Origin: Bacillota bacterium
GTDB lineage: Bacteria; Bacillota; Syntrophomonadia; Syntrophomonadales; Syntrophomonadaceae
DNA length: 40,303 nt
Direction: 5' to 3'
Assembly (NCBI GenBank): GCA_023395515.1
Contig: JAEWZB010000010.1
Location: forward strand, 1-40,303
Shown here: positions 8,199 to 14,793 of the stretch, in pieces
Position numbering within the stretch: position 1 is the stretch's first letter
How the letters are laid out: the number at the start of each line of letters is the position of its first letter
The notes under the pieces: model-generated
Told to the model about the DNA's origin: nothing
The model's input: the letters and a program-made list of their open reading frames with translations, nothing else
Databases searched by the model: none
Translations under genes and position numbers: made by a program

Positions 8199-9980
8199 GT
8201 GGTACTAGGGGAAAACACCAATGTGGATAAAGCAGTATCTGTTGGTAATTACCTAACTCTCTACTTTGGTCAGGACCAAGGGGTAAGATTAGGGGAAAGT
8301 GTGGTAGTAAGCAGAAAAGCTCATGCAAGAATGCCGGAAAAAAGAATCAAGGGGCAAATAAAGATTTTATTAAATAGGGATGCTGGAAAAACTTACCTTG
8401 ATTTTGTAGATGTTGACCAGGTTGTTCATATAGATGTCTACCATAAGCCGGGGGAAATAGATCCTAAGCTAATAGCGAAAGCAATCTATCATAATATGGA
8501 ACAGTATTTTTTGGAAAAGGACCCCCAATTAAAGTACGCAGAAGAAGAACGTTTTAAAATGGTAGCCGAATATATGAACCGGATTTATATTTCAACTAGT
8601 CGCGGTAAAGGCCTCATGTATGAGCTTTTCCAAGGTGTGATCAAGCCGATTACAGAATATGATGAAGGCTGGAATCATATTCATATTTTAGCCCGTCTTA
8701 ACCGGGATGAATATTATCTGGTTTATGTAGTAGCCGAAGCCGTAGAAGAAGTTATAATGAATTCCGAAGTTAAGTTAGCCAAGGTTCGTAATATTGCCCA
8801 TGGCAATCAAAAGCAGCCCGAAGATAGTTTTGCAGGTTATATCAAGCTGCCCTGGAAAAAATTTAAAGGGCAAAAAGCTCATGCTCTCCCTGCTAAAGAA
8901 AATGTTAATCAATTAATCCTAAAATTAGCGGAGAAATTTGGGGGAGTAGATGAGATTGAAGAATTTATGGAAAGCTACTCAACTAATATTTTAAAACGTA
9001 AAGGGGTAGAACAACAAAAGAAAAAGTGGGGGGAAATTGAACATTATAAAGACCAGCTTGAAGAACTGGGTTTATTAAAAAATACCCCTTTTGGTACTAT
9101 TATGACCCGTAAGGGTGTAAATTTAAAAGATTTTATCATTAATCACAAGTGTGAACTGGAGACGGAAATAAGAAGGAATATGCGCAAAATGCCCGCCGGA
9201 GGGGTCAGCAGATTTCGCAAATTAGGGCAGATGCAGCAAAAAAGTTCCTCTATAGAAATAACTAACCGCAATAAAACTATTAATAATCCTAATATTAGCT
9301 GGTCAGGAGACTTAGCAGTTCCCGAAACGGTAGTGCAAGCGGTCAAAAACAGCTTCATGCGCGGGGACTCGCGTTTAACTATTCAGAAAGAAGATCTGCA
9401 TTATTACCAGAAAAAGACTTACACTCCGATAGATGTTTGTTTACTAATAGATGCGTCAGGGAGTATGGCTGGTGATAAACGTCAAGCAGCTTGTTATTTA
9501 GCGGAGCATTTATTATTGACTGGTAAAGAAAAGGTAGCTGTGGTTACCTTCCAGGAAAGAAGCAGTCAGGTAGTAGTACCTTTTACCCGTAACCATAATT
9601 TGTTAAGAAAAGGTTTAGCTACTATAAATCCGGCGGGTTTAACCCCTATGGCGAGTGGAATTGTGAAAGCAGTTGATTTAATAAAGAACAACCGGGTTAG
9701 AAATCCTTTATTAGTTATGATTACAGATGGAGTTCCTAATACGCCATTATGGACATTAGATGCTAAAAGTGATGCTCTGGAAGCCGCTTCTTTTATCCCG
9801 GAGGAAAAAATACATTTAGTATGTATTGGGGTGGAGTCTAACCGAATATTCCTGGAAAAACTCTCTAATCGAGCGGATGGTGTTCTTTACCTAGTGGACG
9901 ATTTGAATAAGGATAATTTAATTAATATTGTCCGTTATGAAAAGAAATCCATGTTAGGTCATAACAAAAGAATGGCTTAA
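8199..9980 (+). CDS. VWA-domain partner of the ChlI-type ATPase
   Basis: A 593-residue protein with a C-terminal von Willebrand A domain carrying a complete MIDAS: DASGSMAG beginning at D418, the TPMASG threonine, and ITDGVPN. The N-terminal ~400 residues have no recognisable domain; they include a basic stretch (~340-355) and a long helical region. It resembles the ChlD-like half of ATPase-VWA pairs, in which the VWA protein binds a metal-dependent target. Translation starts at GTG 8199 after AAAGGGGGGAG, 17 bases after the ATPase stop, so the two are surely co-expressed. The pair is followed by a promoter and terminator belonging to another unit. Confidence 0.8.
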   Translation: MVLGENTNVDKAVSVGNYLTLYFGQDQGVRLGESVVVSRKAHARMPEKRIKGQIKILLNRDAGKTYLDFVDVDQVVHIDVYHKPGEIDPKLIAKAIYHNMEQYFLEKDPQLKYAEEERFKMVAEYMNRIYISTSRGKGLMYELFQGVIKPITEYDEGWNHIHILARLNRDEYYLVYVVAEAVEEVIMNSEVKLAKVRNIAHGNQKQPEDSFAGYIKLPWKKFKGQKAHALPAKENVNQLILKLAEKFGGVDEIEEFMESYSTNILKRKGVEQQKKKWGEIEHYKDQLEELGLLKNTPFGTIMTRKGVNLKDFIINHKCELETEIRRNMRKMPAGGVSRFRKLGQMQQKSSSIEITNRNKTINNPNISWSGDLAVPETVVQAVKNSFMRGDSRLTIQKEDLHYYQKKTYTPIDVCLLIDASGSMAGDKRQAACYLAEHLLLTGKEKVAVVTFQERSSQVVVPFTRNHNLLRKGLATINPAGLTPMASGIVKAVDLIKNNRVRNPLLVMITDGVPNTPLWTLDAKSDALEAASFIPEEKIHLVCIGVESNRIFLEKLSNRADGVLYLVDDLNKDNLINIVRYEKKSMLGHNKRMA

Positions 9981-10010
9981 CTGACAAAATCCGTTGGAAT
10001 GTTTTAATAA

Positions 10011-10040
10011 TTGACATCATTTGATCTAATGAGATAAAAT
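10011..10040 (+). promoter_or_regulatory. Strong promoter of a candidate small RNA
   Basis: A perfect TTGACA (10011-10016) is followed after 18 bp by TAAAAT (10035-10040). No coding region starts before the terminator at 10112. Confidence 0.75.
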
Positions 10041-10046
10041 CTTAGT

Positions 10047-10138
10047 AGAGTTTTAGGTAAATAACGAATTTTAAAGCCGTAGTTTGCTTTAATAACTCCT
10101 CCTTCATAAATGAGCACCGATAAGGTGCTCTTTTTTTT
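10047..10138 (+). ncRNA. Candidate ~90-nt small RNA with a CUCCUCC motif
   Basis: The region lies between a strong promoter and a strong terminator and has no ribosome site with a following reading frame. Its middle is A/U-rich and probably unpaired, and contains ACTCCTCCTT (10095-10104), complementary to Shine-Dalgarno sequences. Several Firmicute small RNAs use C-rich single-stranded seeds in this way to block translation. Transcription and function are inferred; the alternative is a leader that is always terminated before the GerMN gene. Confidence 0.55.
10112..10138 (+). terminator. Strong rho-independent terminator
   Basis: GAGCACC (10112-10118), loop GATAA, GGTGCTC (10124-10130), then eight T. 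Confidence 0.93.
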
Positions 10139-10178
10139 ATACTATCAGAAAGTATAATAATTTTAAGGTGGATAGTAT
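10139..10178. promoter_or_regulatory. Dyad flanking a -10 box
   Basis: ATACTATC (10139-10146) and GATAGTAT (10171-10178) form a perfect 8-bp dyad around TATAAT (10153-10158). No convincing -35 box precedes it. It may be an operator, or part of a short unit that ends at the terminator at 10258. Confidence 0.4.
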
Positions 10179-10201
10179 AAGAAAAACTAAGTCTTTCGTC
10201 T

Positions 10202-10239
10202 GCAACCTTAATAGCGACCGCAGGGAGCATCGGGAGTGC
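10202..10239 (-). repeat. 38-bp short interspersed repeat, solitary copy
   Basis: Read on the minus strand, this 38-bp sequence begins GCACTCCCGATGCTCC and ends TATTAAGGTTGC. It matches the unit at 28274-28311 at 32 of 38 positions and the unit at 28202-28240 about as well. The copy lies between imperfect inverted arms: AGAAAAACT (10180-10188) and AGTTTTTCT (10273-10281). Confidence 0.75.
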
Positions 10240-10257
10240 CTGTAGGTACGTCTTAAG

Positions 10258-10280
10258 ACTTGGCGCAAGCCAAGTTTTTC
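10258..10280 (+). terminator. Rho-independent terminator with GNRA loop
   Basis: ACTTGGC (10258-10264), loop GCAA, GCCAAGT (10269-10275), followed by TTTTC. It is the second plus-strand terminator between the VWA gene and the GerMN gene. Confidence 0.8.
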
Positions 10281-10311
10281 TAATAGTTTTTATAAACATT
10301 AAAAGAAAAAT

Positions 10312-10340
10312 TTGGTATATTTCTGCTTCCTCTTTAGTAT
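10312..10340 (+). promoter_or_regulatory. Probable promoter of the GerMN lipoprotein gene
   Basis: TTGGTA (10312-10317) and TAGTAT (10335-10340) are spaced by 17 bp, giving a short leader before the start at 10374. Confidence 0.6.
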
Positions 10341-10373
10341 GTTTTACCATAACAATATTGGGGAGGCTTAATT

Positions 10374-10982
10374 ATGACTAAAAAGTTCATTAGCATATTA
10401 GCAATTGTGGTTATGGCCTTGTGCCTTATAAGTGGGGGGTGTACGTCCTTAAATACCCCAGACTTACAATCCTGGAAGGAATTAATTAAAATAAACCCGG
10501 AAGAGGAAGCAGTTGATGATAAAGAATTATCCTTTGATTTAGGGGCAGAGGATGATAAGGAAACTAATACTTCAGAAGAAGAGAAGATAGACGTCGACTT
10601 ATATTTTATCGGGGCGGATGGCAAAAAGCTGGCTTTAGAAAATCGTACGATTGTTAAAAAAGAAGGTTTAGCCAGAAGTACCATAGAAGAATTGATTAAA
10701 GGCCCCGAGACCCCGGAAAACTTAAGTGTATTTCCTGAAGGTACCAGGCTCTTGGATATTAATATCAAACCCGATGGCAGATGTATAGTAGATTTTAGCT
10801 CCCAATTAACTGAAATTAGCAGTGAACATCAAGAAAAACTGGCCATTTATGCTTTAGTAAATACTCTGGGTCAATTCTCTTCCGTGCAAGAAGTAGATAT
10901 TCTCATAAATGGACAAAAGGTCGATACCATAGCCGGCTATGTAAATGTCTCCGCACCCATAGAACCGGATTATAGTATTTAA
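10374..10982 (+). CDS. GerMN-domain lipoprotein
   Basis: A 202-residue lipoprotein. The signal peptide (MTKKFISILAIVVMALCLIS) ends in the lipobox ISGGC with C23 as the lipidated residue. An acidic linker (~35-65) leads to a GerMN domain (~68-190): VDLYFIGADGKKLALENR, a helix STIEELIKGPE, the GTRLLDINIKPDGRCIVDFSSQL hairpin, and a last helix and strand ending in ILINGQKV. GerMN domains occur in spore-germination GerM and in other envelope lipoproteins (for example LpqB types), where they are thought to bind peptidoglycan or partner proteins at the outer face of the membrane. GGGGAGG precedes the ATG. It is monocistronic. Confidence 0.88.
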   Translation: MTKKFISILAIVVMALCLISGGCTSLNTPDLQSWKELIKINPEEEAVDDKELSFDLGAEDDKETNTSEEEKIDVDLYFIGADGKKLALENRTIVKKEGLARSTIEELIKGPETPENLSVFPEGTRLLDINIKPDGRCIVDFSSQLTEISSEHQEKLAIYALVNTLGQFSSVQEVDILINGQKVDTIAGYVNVSAPIEPDYSI

Positions 10983-10990
10983 TGGTAAGG

Positions 10991-11033
10991 GTTAGGTGTG
11001 AGGCGTAAAACGTAGGGGCGACCTTTGGTCGCC
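10991..11033. repeat. Degenerate intergenic repeat (GTGAGGCGTAAAACGT type)
   Basis: It reads GTGTGAGGCGTAAAACGTAG, then a perfect hairpin GGCGACC-TTT-GGTCGCC (11017-11033). Related sequence occurs at 13051-13180, 13953-13990, 21181-21270, about 26544-26560 and 37960-37995, always outside genes or at their very ends. Confidence 0.6.
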
Positions 11034-11120
11034 AGAGTTTAATAATAAATCTGCGAAAGTAATAGTGGCTTTAAGAAGCAGCGGTGGTATTTGCAGGTGT
11101 GATAGTCTGTGCGATAAAAA

Positions 11121-11146
11121 GGGAGAATTGTAAGCTCCCTTTTTTT
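11121..11146 (+). terminator. Terminator after the GerMN gene
   Basis: GGGAG (11121-11125) pairs with CTCCC (11135-11139), flanked by A5 on the left and T7 on the right. Confidence 0.75.
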
Positions 11147-11261
11147 CTTGGAATAGGGGATGGCAACTTAATATAGAATATACTTAGTAAAAGTGGTACA
11201 TTGTTTTATACTATCTAATAGTAGAATAATTACCTAATGCTATACTAAAAGAGGTGTAAGT

Positions 11262-12065
11262 ATGGGAAAATATGATCCCATTGGTGTTTTCGACTCAGGA
11301 GTAGGGGGATTAACCGTGGTAAAATCCCTTATAGAGCAGCTACCCCAAGAGGAATTTATTTATTTTGGCGATACGGCTCATGTGCCTTATGGAAATAAAA
11401 CTGAAGAACAGTTATTTAGTTATGCTTATAAGATTTCGGATTTTTTGCTGGCCCATAAAGCTAAAGCCATAGTGGTAGCTTGTGGTACTCATTCCTCCGT
11501 TACTTTAACTAAACTAAGCGGGGAATATGCCTGGCCCATGTTAGGAGTAGTAAAACCGGGAGCCCAAGCCGCAGCTAATGCTACTAAGAACGGTAAAATC
11601 GGAGTTTTGGCTACTCAAGCTACGGTAAATAGCCAAGCTTATACTAAAAGTATAAAAGCACTTAGTTCCGGGCTGGAGGTTTTAGAGGTAGGTTGTCCTA
11701 AGTTAGTACCTTTAGTGGAAGCGGGTATTTTAACCGGAGAAGAAATTGAACGGGCAGTAGATGAATATGTAGAGCCATTACTCGCTAAAGGCATAGACAC
11801 TATAATACTGGGCTGTACTCACTATCCATTTTTAAATCAAGTCATAAAAGATTATGTAGGAGATGAGGTTGCATTAATAGACCCTGCTTTTGCGACTATA
11901 GAAGAGCTGAAATATTTATTAGCTGAGCAAAATTTATTAAATGATACTCATAAAGAGCCTCAGCCCCAATTTTATGTAAGCGGAAATGATGAATCATTTT
12001 ATAATGTAGGAAATTTGCTTTTAAATAACATTATTGAAAAAGTGGAGAAAGTTGATTTGGATTGA
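11262..12065 (+). CDS. murI: Glutamate racemase
   Basis: A 267-residue Asp/Glu racemase that makes D-glutamate for peptidoglycan. It shows D11 in FDSGVGGLTV, YFGDTAHVPYG, the first catalytic cysteine C74 and the second, C185, in ILGCTHYPFL. The first cysteine motif reads VACGTHSS where most MurI proteins have ACNTAS/ACNTSS, so the asparagine after the cysteine is a glycine. Length and all other motifs are normal. The start is ATG after AAGAGGTGTAAGT. The dehydratase-like gene follows 10 bases downstream, so the two are probably co-transcribed. An extended -10 (TGCTATACT, 11238-11246) lies so close to the start that it would leave almost no leader. Confidence 0.92.
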   Translation: MGKYDPIGVFDSGVGGLTVVKSLIEQLPQEEFIYFGDTAHVPYGNKTEEQLFSYAYKISDFLLAHKAKAIVVACGTHSSVTLTKLSGEYAWPMLGVVKPGAQAAANATKNGKIGVLATQATVNSQAYTKSIKALSSGLEVLEVGCPKLVPLVEAGILTGEEIERAVDEYVEPLLAKGIDTIILGCTHYPFLNQVIKDYVGDEVALIDPAFATIEELKYLLAEQNLLNDTHKEPQPQFYVSGNDESFYNVGNLLLNNIIEKVEKVDLD

Positions 12066-12075
12066 GGGATTTTAA

Positions 12076-13053
12076 ATGTCTACAATAGGGTTTACAACTA
12101 CTATACCCGTGGAAGTAATACTGGCGGCTCATAAAAAGCCATTAGATCTTAATAACATCTTTGTTAATGCTTCTAATCCCCAGGCTATGGTAGATTTAGC
12201 CGAGGAAGCCGGATATCCCCGCACTACCTGTGGCTGGATAAAAGGCCTATATACGGCGGCCTTAGAGCATGATTTGGAAGCCTTAATAGCGGTAATGGTA
12301 GGAGATTGCAGCAATACCCAGGCTTTAATGGAAACCTTGCAGCTCAAAGGGCTTCACACCATACCTTTTGCTTATCCTTTTGACCGGGATAAGGACATGC
12401 TTAAAGCTCACATAGAGAAGTTAATGAATTATTTAGGGGTAACTATTGAACAAATCCATCAGGTTAAACAAGATTTAATTCCGGTACGGGAGCTATTAAA
12501 AAAGTTAGATACAATGACTTGGCAGGATAATGTAATTAAGGGCGGAGAAAATCATTATTTTTTAGTATCTTCCAGTGATTTTAATAGTAATCCTGCTGAG
12601 TTTGAACAGGAATTAGCCGGGTTTATTAAAGCGGCCCGGGATAGAGAGCCTTTTAAGGATGAAATAAGGTTAGCCTATATAGGAGTACCGCCTATATTTA
12701 CTGATTTATATGATGTGTTGGAAAGCCTGGGGGCCAGAGTAGTATTTAATGAGGTGCAACGCCAGTTTTCCATGCCTTATGCTACCGATGATATTTATGA
12801 ACAATATATTAAATATACTTACCCTTATGGGGTTTTTGCCCGCTTAGAAGATATTGAACAGGAAATAGCCCGCCGGAATATTGATGGGGTTATTCATTAC
12901 ACCCAATCATTTTGTTACCGGCAAATTGAAGATTTGATTTTTAGAGAAAGGCTAAAGCTGCCCTTTATTACTTTAGAAGGCGATAATCCCGGCAAGGTTG
13001 ATGCTAGAAGCCGTATGCGTTTAGAAGCCTTCATAAATATGTTTAAAATGTAA
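12076..13053 (+). CDS. 2-hydroxyacyl-CoA dehydratase D-component family protein (double-cubane-like)
   Basis: A 325-residue protein of the HgdB/FldC/BadD-type family (COG1775). Conserved cysteines that could bind an iron-sulfur cluster are C52 (PRTTCGW), C78 (VGDCSNT) and C280 (TQSFCYRQ); the C-terminus has the family pattern LPFITLEGDNPGKVDARSRMRLEAF. Classical dehydratases need two different subunits, but only one is encoded here, followed by its activator. This matches single-subunit relatives such as the double-cubane cluster protein of Carboxydothermus, which reduces small molecules and is not a dehydratase. I infer that type but cannot prove it. The ribosome site is weak (GAGGGATTTTAA). 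It is co-transcribed with murI upstream. Confidence 0.75.
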   Translation: MSTIGFTTTIPVEVILAAHKKPLDLNNIFVNASNPQAMVDLAEEAGYPRTTCGWIKGLYTAALEHDLEALIAVMVGDCSNTQALMETLQLKGLHTIPFAYPFDRDKDMLKAHIEKLMNYLGVTIEQIHQVKQDLIPVRELLKKLDTMTWQDNVIKGGENHYFLVSSSDFNSNPAEFEQELAGFIKAARDREPFKDEIRLAYIGVPPIFTDLYDVLESLGARVVFNEVQRQFSMPYATDDIYEQYIKYTYPYGVFARLEDIEQEIARRNIDGVIHYTQSFCYRQIEDLIFRERLKLPFITLEGDNPGKVDARSRMRLEAFINMFKM

Positions 13054-13201
13054 GGCGTGAGGGGCAAGAGTGAGGCCCATGGCTAACACCAGCCGTCAGG
13101 GATGAAAACGCAAAATGTAGGTGTGGTCGGCCCGCCCCACCGCACCTGTAGGGGCAGCTTATGGTCGCCCGGAGCAATTACACACTGCAAAGGTGATAAA
13201 G
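13054..13201. repeat. Repeat-derived spacer ahead of the activator gene
   Basis: This GC-richer spacer contains AAGGCGTGAGGGGCAAGAG, and then CCTGTAGGGGCAGCTTATGG followed by TCGCCC, which resembles the repeat at 10991. A GTG-started extension of the activator frame (from 13121) runs through this repeat and is therefore probably untranslated. Confidence 0.55.
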
Positions 13202-13963
13202 ATGATAGGAATTGATTTAGGATCCAGAAGTGTAAAAATAGTACAAATGGCAGATGGTATCATAACTAATTGTAAATTATATGATACTATTCAATTTTAC
13301 CGGGAATTTACTCGCAAAGGTGAAAAAAGCTTACATCTTGAACCGGAAAAACTAGGATTTACCCAAGATATTATTATAGCTACCGGCTATGGCAAAATTA
13401 CCGTACAAATTGAAAATGCTAAGCATTTACCTGAAATTCAGGCCCACGTAAAAGGAGCCGTTTTTCAAAGCGGATTAGAAGATTTTACCTTACTTGATAT
13501 TGGCGGACAAGATACTAAGGTAGTTAAAGTGCGCAACGGGAGAGTAGCCGACTTTATGACTAATGACAGATGTGCAGCCAGCTCGGGCCGGTACATGGAA
13601 AATATGGCTAATGTATTAGGTATCAGCCTGGAAGAGTTATCCTCCTATAGCGATAATCCGGTGGAGCTTAGTTCGACTTGTGCCATTTTCGGTGAAACTG
13701 AAATTATTGCTAAAATCGTGGAAGGTTATGATACCGGCCAATTAGCCGCCGGAATTAATTACACCTTATATAAAAGATTTGCTGCTCTTATAAATCGGAT
13801 GTCCAGTGACATAATCGTCTTGTCCGGCGGCGGCTCCAAAAACCAAGCTCTAAAGAGAATTATTGAAAAAGAAACCGGCTCTACGGTAATAACTTTAACC
13901 CATCCCCAGCTAAACGGTGCGATCGGCTGCTGTATGTATGGAGAAGAACTGTGTGAAGCGTGA
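13202..13963 (+). CDS. ATP-dependent activator of the dehydratase-like protein (BadF/BadG/HgdC family)
   Basis: A 253-residue ASKHA-fold ATPase, the archerase type that hydrolyses ATP to push low-potential electrons into its partner. Motifs: IGIDLGSRSVKIV (phosphate 1), LLDIGGQDTK (phosphate 2), LSGGGSKNQAL (adenosine), and the two cysteines that hold a [4Fe-4S] cluster across the dimer, C124 (NDRCAASSG) and C160 (SSTCAIFGETE). The partner is almost certainly the preceding gene. Start: ATG 13202 after AAAGGTGATAAAG, where homology begins. The last codons and the stop run into the degenerate repeat at 13953-13990, so the C-terminal residues GEELCEA may be repeat-derived in part. Confidence 0.9.
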   Translation: MIGIDLGSRSVKIVQMADGIITNCKLYDTIQFYREFTRKGEKSLHLEPEKLGFTQDIIIATGYGKITVQIENAKHLPEIQAHVKGAVFQSGLEDFTLLDIGGQDTKVVKVRNGRVADFMTNDRCAASSGRYMENMANVLGISLEELSSYSDNPVELSSTCAIFGETEIIAKIVEGYDTGQLAAGINYTLYKRFAALINRMSSDIIVLSGGGSKNQALKRIIEKETGSTVITLTHPQLNGAIGCCMYGEELCEA

Positions 13964-13990
13964 AACGTGAACGTAAGGTGTGAGGCGTAG
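13953..13990. repeat. Degenerate GTGAAACGT/GTGAGGCGT repeat
   Basis: Short units GTGAAGC, GTGAAAC, GTGAACGTAAG and GTGTGAGGCGTAG stand in a row across the stop codon of the activator gene. The same units occur at 10991 and 37965. Confidence 0.6.
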
Positions 13991-14047
13991 AGGCCAGTGG
14001 AACTGCCGCGGCCCGATTCACTTGACACTCCATATCCGGTTTGACTC

Positions 14048-14076
14048 TTGTTGTTGTAGTTTTATGAGGGTATAAT
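14048..14076 (+). promoter_or_regulatory. Promoter of the toxin-antitoxin pair
   Basis: TTGTTG (14048-14053), 17-bp spacer, TATAAT (14071-14076), about 35 bases before the antitoxin start. Confidence 0.65.
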
Positions 14077-14110
14077 ATTGGTATAAATTTGACTATCAGG
14101 AGTGAGGAAA

Positions 14111-14398
14111 TTGGGTACAATAATTAGGTCCTCAAGTGAACTTCGTAAAAATTATAATAGTATTGCTGATATTTGCCGTAAGACGAAAGCACCGGTATTT
14201 TTAACCAGAAATGGCGTTGGTGATACAGTAATTATGGATATGGAAACCTTCAACCGGCGCGAGGATGATTTGGCGACAGCTGAACGTTTGCTGGCGACGG
14301 AGCGTTCCCGTTTGATTGGAACTCAAGGATATACGGTTGATGAGTTTGAAAAAAATATGAGGGAAGCAATCGCCAACGGAGCAAAGCATGAAGCGTGA
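14111..14398 (+). CDS. Phd/YefM-type antitoxin
   Basis: About 95 residues of the Phd/YefM fold: an N-terminal DNA-binding part (GTIIRSSSELRKNYNSIADIC), then KAPVFLTRNGVGDTVIMDMETF, the strand pattern of YefM antitoxins, and a disordered charged C-terminal tail that would wrap the toxin. I choose TTG 14111 because AGGAG (14098-14102) sits 8 bases upstream; the GTG at 14102 overlaps that ribosome site. It likely represses its own promoter together with the toxin. The stop overlaps the toxin start by 11 bases. Confidence 0.85.
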   Translation: MGTIIRSSSELRKNYNSIADICRKTKAPVFLTRNGVGDTVIMDMETFNRREDDLATAERLLATERSRLIGTQGYTVDEFEKNMREAIANGAKHEA

Positions 14399-14714
14399 TG
14401 AAAAAGTATATCAGGTAATTATTGCATCTGATGCCAACGACAGAATGTATGACCATTTTGAGTTTCTAGCCCGGGTCAGTGTTGATGCGGCAAACAGGCT
14501 TTTGGACGAATTGCTTGAAGATATTCTAAAATTACGAACCGATCCTTTCCGTTATCCTGTTTATAACCGTCCCTATCTTCCGGTAGGCAAATACCACTAT
14601 ATGCTATCCAACAAAAGGTATCGGATCGTTTATCAGGTTATTGATGACCAGGTGTTTGTAGATGATATACAAGATTGCCAGCAAGATGACGACAAGAGCA
14701 TATTAAACAAATAA
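14388..14714 (+). CDS. RelE/ParE-type toxin
   Basis: A 108-residue toxin of the RelE/ParE superfamily: YQVIIASDANDRMYDHFEFLA, a helix ANRLLDELLEDILKL, then PFRYPVYNRPYLPVGKYHYMLSNKRYRIVYQVIDDQVFVDDI, the basic strand that ends in the conserved RIVYQV segment. RelE members cut mRNA on the ribosome and ParE members poison gyrase; which applies here cannot be told. The start overlaps the antitoxin end, so translation is coupled. Both genes look intact. The pair lies just outside the minus-strand, GC-rich block and shares a terminator with it. Confidence 0.85.
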   Translation: MKRDEKVYQVIIASDANDRMYDHFEFLARVSVDAANRLLDELLEDILKLRTDPFRYPVYNRPYLPVGKYHYMLSNKRYRIVYQVIDDQVFVDDIQDCQQDDDKSILNK

Positions 14715-14727
14715 TAATAAATACAGG

Positions 14728-14768
14728 GAGAGGCGCTACCCTTTTAGGGTGTAACGCCTCTCTTAATT
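14728..14768. terminator. Bidirectional terminator
   Basis: GAGAGGCG (14728-14735) pairs with CGCCTCTC (14755-14762), with an inner ACCCT/AGGGT pairing. TTAATTTTT follows on the plus strand. It serves the toxin gene and the convergent SLH gene. Confidence 0.85.
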
Positions 14769-14793
14769 TTTCGTCTTTTATATTGAACCGGGG

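Noticed and set aside
11238..11246. Extended -10 TGCTATACT as the murI promoter
   Set aside because: Transcription would start only ~10 bases before the ATG and would omit the ribosome site.
13121..13201. N-terminal extension of the activator gene
   Set aside because: It translates repeat sequence; homology and a good ribosome site begin at 13202.
13202..13963. Reading murI plus the dehydratase-like pair as a glutamate fermentation (2-hydroxyglutarate) operon
   Set aside because: The second dehydratase subunit, CoA-transferase and 2-hydroxyglutarate dehydrogenase are all missing.
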